From Parvularcula dongshanensis (GTDB taxonomy: Bacteria > Pseudomonadota > Alphaproteobacteria > Caulobacterales > Parvularculaceae): a DNA stretch of 64,000 nucleotides. Below, piece by piece: positions 52,456-59,545 of the stretch (position 1 is the first letter of the stretch; each line of letters opens with the position of its first letter). The notes below the pieces were generated by a model. That model searched no databases, had not been told where the DNA came from, and saw only the letters and a program-made list of their open reading frames with translations. The stretch lies in contig NZ_JACHOB010000004.1 of NCBI RefSeq assembly GCF_014199615.1, forward strand, positions 1 to 64,000, read 5' to 3'. The position numbers were made by a program, and so were the translations under genes.

Positions 52456-53915
52456 CCGACCGCCTTTCCGAGAAAACCCTCGATCAGCTCTCGCAGGAGG
52501 CCCGCCGCCCCGGCTACGACCGCGCGACCCTCCGCCCGCGCATGGTCCACCTCGGCGTGGGCGCGTTCCACCGCGCGCACCAGGCGGTCTGCACGGAAGA
52601 CGCGATCGAGGCCAAGGGCGGCGATTGGGGCGTCACCGGCATCTCGTTGAGGAGCGACACCGCCGAGACCCAGCTCGCCCCCCAGGACGGCCTCTTCACC
52701 GTCGGCACGCGCGAGGGACAGGATCAGTCCCTGCGCCTTATAGGCAACCTGACCCGCGTCCTGACCGCACCCAAGGCGCCGCAGGCCGTGCGCGCCGCCC
52801 TCGCCGCGCCGGACCTCAGCGTCGTCACCCTGACGATCACCGAGAAAGGCTACGCGCTAGACCCCGCGACGGGGAACCTCAGGACCGACGCGCCCGAGAT
52901 CGCGGCGGACCTTCGCTCGCCGCGCGAACCCGCCTCTGCGATCGGATACCTGGTCGAGGCCTTCCGCAACCGGCGCGAGGCGAGCCTCGCGCCCTTCACC
53001 ACCGTCTCCTGCGACAACCTCCCTTCCAACGGTGAACGCCTCCGCAGCGCGGTCCTTCAGTTCGCGGGCGCGGTGGACAAGGACCTCGCCTCCTGGATCG
53101 AGGCCGAGGCCGCCTTCCCCGAGACGATGGTCGACCGCATCGTCCCCGCCGTGACCGAGGAGGACCTCGCCCGCGCCGAGGCGCAGATGGGCCTTCGCGA
53201 CGAGGGCCACATCGCGACCGAACCCTTCTTCCAATGGGCGATCGAGGACAGCTTCTGCGGGCCGCGCCCTTCATGGGAAGCAGGCGGCGCGCTCTTCGTG
53301 TCCGAGGTCGCCCCATACGAGGCCGCGAAGCTCCGCCTCCTCAACGGCCCGCACAGCGCGATCGCCTACCTCGGCTACCTCGCAGGGCACACTTACGTGC
53401 ACCAAGTGATGGCCGACGAGGACCTCTGCGCCTTCGTGACGGCTTTGATGGAGGAAGAGATCGCGCCCACGGTGAAGGCGCCGGACGGTTTCGACCTTGC
53501 TTCTTACACGCAGGACCTGCGCGACCGCTTCCGCAATCCCGCCCTCAACCACCGCACCTGGCAGATCGCGATGGACGGCAGCCAGAAGCTGCCCCAGCGC
53601 CTTCTGAACACGATCCGCGACCGCCGGGCGGCGGGCGCGCCCATCGAAAAGCTCGCCACGGCCGTCGCTGCCTGGATGGCCTACGCCCGCGGGCGGGACC
53701 TGAACGGCGAACCCATCGACGTGCGCGATCCGATGAAGGACCGCCTCGCCGAGATCGGCGGGGCGGGAAGCGCGGCGGACCTCGTCTCGGGCTACCTCGC
53801 GCTCAAAGACGTCTTCGGTGACGACCTGCCGCGCGACGAAGCGTTCAGGACGGCAGTGACGGGCAAGCTCGAAGCCCTCCTGGCGGGCGGCGTTACGGCG
53901 GCGCTTCGCGGCTGA
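52452..53915 (+). CDS. uxuB: Fructuronate reductase (mannitol dehydrogenase family)
   Basis: 487 aa from an ATG overlapping dctM by 4 nt. RMVHLGVGAFHRAHQAVCTEDAI opens the Rossmann domain, and AAKLRLLNGPHSAIAYLGYLAGH carries the catalytic Lys and His/Asn of long-chain polyol dehydrogenases. With UxaC upstream, reduction of D-fructuronate to D-mannonate is the natural assignment (UxuB rather than a mannitol enzyme). It delivers the substrate of ManD, encoded divergently. Confidence 0.93.
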   Translation: MTDRLSEKTLDQLSQEARRPGYDRATLRPRMVHLGVGAFHRAHQAVCTEDAIEAKGGDWGVTGISLRSDTAETQLAPQDGLFTVGTREGQDQSLRLIGNLTRVLTAPKAPQAVRAALAAPDLSVVTLTITEKGYALDPATGNLRTDAPEIAADLRSPREPASAIGYLVEAFRNRREASLAPFTTVSCDNLPSNGERLRSAVLQFAGAVDKDLASWIEAEAAFPETMVDRIVPAVTEEDLARAEAQMGLRDEGHIATEPFFQWAIEDSFCGPRPSWEAGGALFVSEVAPYEAAKLRLLNGPHSAIAYLGYLAGHTYVHQVMADEDLCAFVTALMEEEIAPTVKAPDGFDLASYTQDLRDRFRNPALNHRTWQIAMDGSQKLPQRLLNTIRDRRAAGAPIEKLATAVAAWMAYARGRDLNGEPIDVRDPMKDRLAEIGGAGSAADLVSGYLALKDVFGDDLPRDEAFRTAVTGKLEALLAGGVTAALRG

Positions 53916-53919
53916 CGGC

Positions 53920-55095
53920 GTGCCGCGCGACGTCCTCGTCTGCGGTGCCGGCATCGGCGGCCTCGCAGCTGGCCTCGCCCTTGCCCGAAGAAGAATCCGC
54001 GTCCGGATCCTGGAGCGCGCGGAGCGCCTGGAAGAGGTCGGAGCGGGCCTCCAGCTCAGCCCCAACGCGGTGCGCGTCCTTCGCGCCTTGGGGCTGGAGG
54101 ACGAGGTGCGCTCCACCGCGTTCGAGCCTGAAGACGCTGTCGTCCGCGACGGCCGGACGGGCCGCGTGCAGCTCCGGGTTCCGCTCAAGGGCGCCTGCGA
54201 GCGGCGCCACGGCGCGCCCTATCTTCAGACGCACCGTGCCGATCTGCATGCGGTCCTGCGCCGCGCGTGCGAGGCGGCTGGCGTCGAGATCGCGCTCGGC
54301 AGAGACGTGCTTCGCTACGAGACCGGGCCGCGCGCTGCCCTCCTAACCGCGAGGGAGCGTTTCGAAGCCGACGCGGTGATCGGCGCGGACGGCCTGCGCT
54401 CCGCGATCCGCGCGCAGATGACGCGCGGCCCTGCGCCCCGCTTCACCGGACAGGTCGCGTGGCGCGCGGTCGTGCCGGCGCACGCTCTCGCCGCCGGAAC
54501 GATCCCGCCCGATGCGACGAGCTGGACGGGGCCGGGGCGTCACCTCGTCACCTACTATCTTCGCGGCGGGGCGTTCATCAACGTCGTCGCGGTCGAGGAG
54601 CGCGCGGGCTTCGCCGCCGAGGACTGGCGCCAGGCGGGCGACCCAGCCGCGCTCAAAGCCGCCTTCGCGGGATGGGACCCGCGGCTCCTAGCGCTTCTCG
54701 ATGCGGTCGAGACGCCGTTCCTCTGGGGCCTCTTCGATCACCCTCCGTTGGCGAGCTGGACCGACGGCGCCGTCGCCCTGCTCGGCGACGCTGCCCACCC
54801 CATGCTGCCCTTCCTCGCCCAGGGAGCGGCGATGGCGTTGGAGGACGCCTGGGTCCTTGCCGCGATGCTGAGCGGCGCGGACGACGTGCCGAGCGCTCTG
54901 CGCCGTTACGGGGCGATCAGGCGGCCCCGGACCACGCGGGTCCAGCGCATGTCCGCTGCCAACAGGGCGATCTTCCATGCAGGCAAGGGCCCGGCCCATC
55001 TGCCGGCACGCCTGGCGCGCGGGGCGGCCCGGCTGGCGCCGGGCCTCGCCGGGCGGCGCCTCGCAGCGGTCTACGGGCACGACGTCACCGACTGA
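53920..55095 (+). CDS. FAD-dependent aromatic-ring monooxygenase family protein
   Basis: 391 aa from a GTG 5 bp after uxuB. GAGIGGLAAGLALARRRIRVRILER is the FAD-binding motif, DAVIGADGLRS the DG motif, and GDAAHPMLPFLAQGAAMALEDAWVLA the second FAD motif of UbiH/salicylate-hydroxylase enzymes. Such enzymes hydroxylate phenolic rings. It may be the last gene of the uronate operon, which is unexpected; release of lignin-derived phenolic acids from glucuronoxylan-like polymers would explain it, but this is speculation. Confidence 0.87.
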   Translation: MPRDVLVCGAGIGGLAAGLALARRRIRVRILERAERLEEVGAGLQLSPNAVRVLRALGLEDEVRSTAFEPEDAVVRDGRTGRVQLRVPLKGACERRHGAPYLQTHRADLHAVLRRACEAAGVEIALGRDVLRYETGPRAALLTARERFEADAVIGADGLRSAIRAQMTRGPAPRFTGQVAWRAVVPAHALAAGTIPPDATSWTGPGRHLVTYYLRGGAFINVVAVEERAGFAAEDWRQAGDPAALKAAFAGWDPRLLALLDAVETPFLWGLFDHPPLASWTDGAVALLGDAAHPMLPFLAQGAAMALEDAWVLAAMLSGADDVPSALRRYGAIRRPRTTRVQRMSAANRAIFHAGKGPAHLPARLARGAARLAPGLAGRRLAAVYGHDVTD

Positions 55096-55203
55096 TGGTC
55101 GCGCTGTCGGCGCGAGGCCGGCTTGCCGCCGACTTGCCGGAATGCGGACCCGACACTAAACCGGGATACGGGCCCGGGCGCAGGGGCTGTTTCGCGAGTC
55201 GCA

Positions 55204-58047
55204 GTGTCACGATCAGCTCTACCCTCCGCCCGCTTCGGGCGCGCGGCTTGGCGCCGGGCGTTGTTCCGGCGCTTCGGGCTATCCCTTACCGTCCTCGCGG
55301 TCGGCCTCGTCACGACCGCCTTCGTCACCTGGCAGGTCTCCCGCTTCGGCGAGGTCGGCGACCGCGAGCGCCTCGCGCGGCTGATCGACGTGCAGGTCGA
55401 GGCGATCCGTGACCGCCTCAACGCTCAGATCGCGCTGTTGCGGGGCGGGGCCGGCTACTTCGCGGCCACCGACGGGGAGATCACCGAGGACGAATTCGCG
55501 GCCTATGTGAACCGCCTGCGCTTCGAGGACACCTATCCGGGTGCGCAGGGCCTCGGCTACGCGCGCGTGACCGGCGTCCAACCGAGCGGCCGACTGACCT
55601 CCGAGATCGTCTTCCTGGAGCCCAAGGAAGGGCGAAACGAGTCCGCGATCGGCTACGACATGCTTTCCGAGCCGGTGCGGCGAGGGGCGATGCAGCGCGC
55701 TCGCGACCTCGGCGTCGCGTCCATGACGGGTCCGCTCAACCAGGTCCAGACCGACGCCGGCACCTTGCGGGCCGGCTTCATCATCTACGTGCCGGTCTAC
55801 ACCACGCCCGGCGTGCCGAGCAGCCTCGACGCCCGTCGCGCGACGATCCGCGGCTGGGTCTACAGCGCGCTGCGCGCGAACGCCTTCTTCGGCGAAGGCG
55901 TGCTGCGTGGCCGTCCGCCGCGCGAGGTCGCCTTCGCAGTCTATGACGCCTCTCAACAAGAGGTCCCGATCTTCGCTTACGGTGCCCGTGCTCCTTGGGC
56001 CGCAACCACGGTTCGCCGGCTCGAAGTCGGCGGGCGTGAGTGGCTCGTCGCCTTCGCCGCGACGCGCGACTTTCAGCGCAAGGCAGGCCGTCCGTTCCTC
56101 GCGACGATCGCCCTCATCGGCTTCACCGTCACCGTGCTGCTCGCCCGTGCGGCCGATGCGCAGGTTCGCGCTGCCCGCGAGGCCGTCACGGCGCGAGAGG
56201 CGCTCGAAGAGGAGACCGTCCGTCTCGACGCGCTGCGCCGGGCGTCGGCCGCGCTCGCCGCGGAGCTCGACCTTCGACGCCTCGTCGAGCTCGTGGTCGA
56301 CGAGGCGCAGACCCTGACCCGTGCGGCCTACGGCGCCTTCTTCGAGCGGGCAGTGAGCCAGGACGGTGAGCCGATCTGGCGCCTCTACAGCCTTTCCGGT
56401 GCGAAGCGCGAAGACTTCGTTCGCTTCGGCACGCCGCGCGTGACCGACCTCCTCGCGCCGAGCTTCGAGCGCGGTGAGACCGTCCGGTCGGACGATGTCC
56501 TCACCGACGCCCGCTACGGCCGGATGGGCGGCATGCCCAAAGGCCACCTGCCGGTGCGAAGCTACCTCTCGACGCCGGTCGTCTCGAGCTCGGGCCAAGT
56601 CTTCGGCGCGCTTCTCTTCGGACACCCAGAGCCCGCCCGGTTCGGGCATCGGGAAGAGGAACTGATCACCGCCTTCGCGGCTCAGGCGGCGACCGCCCTC
56701 GACAACGCTCAGCTCTTCCGTGATGCGCAGGAAGAGATCGCGCGCCGCAAGCGGGCCGAGATCGAGCTTCAGGACGAACGCCGCGCCGCGGAGATCGAGG
56801 CGGCGGAACGCGCGGCGATCCTCGGCCAGCTCGGCGAGGGAGTGATCGTCACCGACGCGAGCGGACGGATCACCTTCGTCAACGACGCGGCCGCGAGGCT
56901 TCACGGCGTCAGCGAACTGAACGTCGGGCCCGAAGGCTACGTGTCGACCTACGGCATCCTGACGCTCGATGGGCGCCCCTACTCGTCGGAAGAGATGCCG
57001 CTGACGCGTGCGGCCCGCTACGGCGAGAGCATCGCCGACGCACGCTGGCGCATCCGCCAGCCGAACGGCACGGAGGTGCTCGCCATCGGCTCCGCCCAAC
57101 CGATCACCGCCGCTTCGGGTCAACGCATCGGCGCCGTGCTGACCCTACGGGACGATACCGAGCGCCACGCGGCCGAGGAGAGCCTTCGGGCGTGGAGTGA
57201 GCGCCTGGAGGAACGGGTCAAGGCGCGCACCGCGGAGCTCGAGCGGGCGAGGGACAGCCTCGAGATGATCAACCGCGACCTCGAGGCGATCGTTGAGGCA
57301 CGCGTCGCGGACGTGAAGTCGGCGAACGAGGAGGTCCAACGCTTCGCCTACATCGTCAGCCACGACCTGCGCGCGCCGCTCGTCAACATCATGGGCTTCG
57401 CCGGTGAGCTCGAGACCAGCTTCGCAGAAGTCCAGGACACCTTGCCGAAGGCCGACGCCGACAGTTTCGGCGCGGACGTGAAGGAATCGCTCGACTTCAT
57501 CCGTGCGGCCATCTCGAAGATGGACGGGCTGATCAACGCCATCCTGAAGCTCTCGCGCGAGGGGCAGCGCCGTTACACCCCGGTGCCGCTCGACATGACG
57601 ACGCTCGTCCGCACCGCGATCGCGACCCTCCACCACCAGGCAGGCGAGGTCGGCGCGGAGATGAGCGTCGAGGCGCTGCCCGACATCACCTCCGACCGCC
57701 TCGCCGTCGAGCAGATCTTCGCGAACCTCCTCGACAACGCCCTGAAGTACCTCGACGCGGACCGGCGCGGGAAGATCGACGTCTCGGGCCGGATCGACGG
57801 GTCCTTCGCCGTCTTCGAGGTCACGGATAACGGGCGCGGCATCGATCCCAAGGATCACGCCCGGGTCTTCGACCTTTTCCGCCGCTCCGGGCGTCCGGAG
57901 AAGCCGGGCGAGGGCATCGGTCTTGCTTACGTCCGGATGCTGGTCCGTGCGCTCGGTGGCCGTATCAGCTTGTCTTCCGAGCCGGGGGTAGGCACGACGT
58001 TCACCGTCCGCTTGCCTCTCGAATTCGCGGGCGCCACCAGTCAGTAG
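55204..58047 (+). CDS. CHASE-GAF-PAS hybrid-type sensor histidine kinase
   Basis: 947 aa from a GTG at 55204. The start is uncertain: a TTG at 55123 would add 27 residues with odd codons. Order: transmembrane segment (about 23-45), extracytoplasmic CHASE domain (about 60-290), second segment (297-317), GAF (about 347-505), PAS (about 537-655), coiled coil, HisKA with His720 (FAYIVSHDLRAP) and an HATPase domain with NLLDNALKYL, DNGRGID and GEGIGLAYVRML. The GAF has no Cys for bilin attachment. CHASE suggests sensing a small molecule outside the inner membrane. No receiver is fused; two receiver proteins follow directly. Confidence 0.92.
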   Translation: MSRSALPSARFGRAAWRRALFRRFGLSLTVLAVGLVTTAFVTWQVSRFGEVGDRERLARLIDVQVEAIRDRLNAQIALLRGGAGYFAATDGEITEDEFAAYVNRLRFEDTYPGAQGLGYARVTGVQPSGRLTSEIVFLEPKEGRNESAIGYDMLSEPVRRGAMQRARDLGVASMTGPLNQVQTDAGTLRAGFIIYVPVYTTPGVPSSLDARRATIRGWVYSALRANAFFGEGVLRGRPPREVAFAVYDASQQEVPIFAYGARAPWAATTVRRLEVGGREWLVAFAATRDFQRKAGRPFLATIALIGFTVTVLLARAADAQVRAAREAVTAREALEEETVRLDALRRASAALAAELDLRRLVELVVDEAQTLTRAAYGAFFERAVSQDGEPIWRLYSLSGAKREDFVRFGTPRVTDLLAPSFERGETVRSDDVLTDARYGRMGGMPKGHLPVRSYLSTPVVSSSGQVFGALLFGHPEPARFGHREEELITAFAAQAATALDNAQLFRDAQEEIARRKRAEIELQDERRAAEIEAAERAAILGQLGEGVIVTDASGRITFVNDAAARLHGVSELNVGPEGYVSTYGILTLDGRPYSSEEMPLTRAARYGESIADARWRIRQPNGTEVLAIGSAQPITAASGQRIGAVLTLRDDTERHAAEESLRAWSERLEERVKARTAELERARDSLEMINRDLEAIVEARVADVKSANEEVQRFAYIVSHDLRAPLVNIMGFAGELETSFAEVQDTLPKADADSFGADVKESLDFIRAAISKMDGLINAILKLSREGQRRYTPVPLDMTTLVRTAIATLHHQAGEVGAEMSVEALPDITSDRLAVEQIFANLLDNALKYLDADRRGKIDVSGRIDGSFAVFEVTDNGRGIDPKDHARVFDLFRRSGRPEKPGEGIGLAYVRMLVRALGGRISLSSEPGVGTTFTVRLPLEFAGATSQ

Positions 58048-58056
58048 GAGAAGTCC

Positions 58057-58491
58057 ATGATGCCTGTAAGCATCGTCATGGTCGAAGACGATGAGGGCCA
58101 CGCTCGCCTCATCGAACGAAACATCCGCCGTGCTGGCGTTACCAACGACATCCAGGGCTTCACGGACGGGCAGAGCGCGCTCGACTTCCTGCTCGGGCCG
58201 GATGGCAGCGGCTCGGTCAACGCCGGGCGGCAGCTCCTGGTGCTTCTGGACCTCAACCTGCCCGACATGACGGGGATCGACATCCTCGAGAAGATCAAGG
58301 CGAACGACCACACCAAGCTCGCGCCGGTCGTGGTCCTGACGACGACGGACGACGAGGTCGAGATCCAGCGCTGCTACGATGCGGGGGCGAACGCCTACAT
58401 CACCAAGCCCGTCAACTACGAAGGCTTCGCGGACACGATCCGCAACCTCGGCATGTTCTTCTCGATCATCCAGGTGCCGGAGACCGTCTAG
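58057..58491 (+). CDS. Single-domain response regulator, Rcp1-like
   Basis: 144 aa, with AGGAGAAG before the ATG. The acidic pocket (MVEDDEGH), phosphoacceptor Asp65 (LLDLNLPDMTG), Thr switch (VLTTTDD) and Lys (ITKPVNY) are intact. The extra loop after helix 2 (GPDGSGSVNAGRQ) is that of Rcp1-like regulators that partner phytochrome-type kinases. It has no output domain, so it should pass phosphate or act by protein contact. It lies 9 bp after the kinase gene. Confidence 0.95.
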   Translation: MMPVSIVMVEDDEGHARLIERNIRRAGVTNDIQGFTDGQSALDFLLGPDGSGSVNAGRQLLVLLDLNLPDMTGIDILEKIKANDHTKLAPVVVLTTTDDEVEIQRCYDAGANAYITKPVNYEGFADTIRNLGMFFSIIQVPETV

Positions 58492-58492
58492 C

Positions 58493-59539
58493 GTGCCGGA
58501 CAGCCTTCCCTTCGTTCTCTACATCGACGACGACCCCGGGCTTGCCAGCCTCGCGGGCCGCGCGTTGCAGCGCCGAGGCTTCGGCTTCGCGCACGCGGAG
58601 AGCGGAGCGGACGGATTGGCGCGCCTCGGCGCAGGGGGCGTGGACGTGGTCGCGCTCGACCACTTCATGCCGGACGAGACCGGGCTCGACGTGCTGCCGA
58701 AGATCCGCTCGCTGCCCGACGCTCCTCCGGTCGTCTACGTGACGGGATCGGACGACAGCCGGGTGGCGGTCGCAGCGCTCAAGGCGGGGGCCGCCGACTA
58801 CGTCTGGAAAGACGTGAACGGAGAGTACCGGGAGCTTCTCGCGGAATCCATCCTCGCGGTGTTCGAGCAGGAACGCCTGCGCCGCGCCAAGGTCGCCGCC
58901 GAGGCCGAGGTCCGCGTTGCGCGCGACAGGGCGGAGGCCTTGCTCGTCGAGGTCAACCACCGCGTCGCCAACAGCCTTCAACTCGTCTCCTCGCTCATCC
59001 TGCTTCAAGAACGCGCGCTGCCGGAGGACGCCCTCGTCGCGCGGGCCGCCCTCGGTGAGACGGTCGCGCGGATCGAGGCCATCTCCCGCGTGCACCGGCA
59101 CCTCTACACCTCCGAGGACGTCACCAGGATCGACCTCGACGTCTACCTGCGCGAGCTGATCGAGCAGCTTCAGGACACGTCCTGTCCCGAGGGCGGCGTG
59201 ACGCTGAGCTACGCTGCGGTCTCCGAGCTCTACGTGTCCGCCAACGAGGCGGTCTCCTTGGGCGTCATCCTGACCGAGCTCGTCACCAACGCGATCAAGT
59301 ACGCCTATCCGAGCGGCACCGGCGGGGTGCGCATCAACCTCTCTCGCGAGCGGGACGAGATTGCTCTGACCGTCGCCGACGACGGTGTGGGCAGCGCTTC
59401 GGAAGCGGAAGGCGGGGCCAAGGGCACGGGCCTCGGCACCAAGATCATCGGCGCCATGGCGGGGTCGCTCAAGGGACGCATCGTCCACAACCCCGTCGCG
59501 GGCACCAGCGTGACGGTCAGGTTCCGCCACGCCGGTTGA
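58493..59539 (+). CDS. Receiver-HisKA_2 histidine kinase
   Basis: 348 aa from a GTG 1 bp after the previous stop. An N-terminal receiver with Asp56 (DVVALDHFMPDE) is joined by a helix to a HisKA_2 domain with His156 (EVNHRVANSLQLVSSLILLQ) and an HATPase-like domain (ILTELVTNAIKYAYP, DDGVG, GTGLGTKIIGAMA). This arrangement takes phosphate from one kinase and starts another relay; HisKA_2/HWE kinases often feed PhyR in the general stress response. It ends 6 bp from the GH9 gene. Confidence 0.93.
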   Translation: MPDSLPFVLYIDDDPGLASLAGRALQRRGFGFAHAESGADGLARLGAGGVDVVALDHFMPDETGLDVLPKIRSLPDAPPVVYVTGSDDSRVAVAALKAGAADYVWKDVNGEYRELLAESILAVFEQERLRRAKVAAEAEVRVARDRAEALLVEVNHRVANSLQLVSSLILLQERALPEDALVARAALGETVARIEAISRVHRHLYTSEDVTRIDLDVYLRELIEQLQDTSCPEGGVTLSYAAVSELYVSANEAVSLGVILTELVTNAIKYAYPSGTGGVRINLSRERDEIALTVADDGVGSASEAEGGAKGTGLGTKIIGAMAGSLKGRIVHNPVAGTSVTVRFRHAG

Positions 59540-59545
59540 GCCTCG

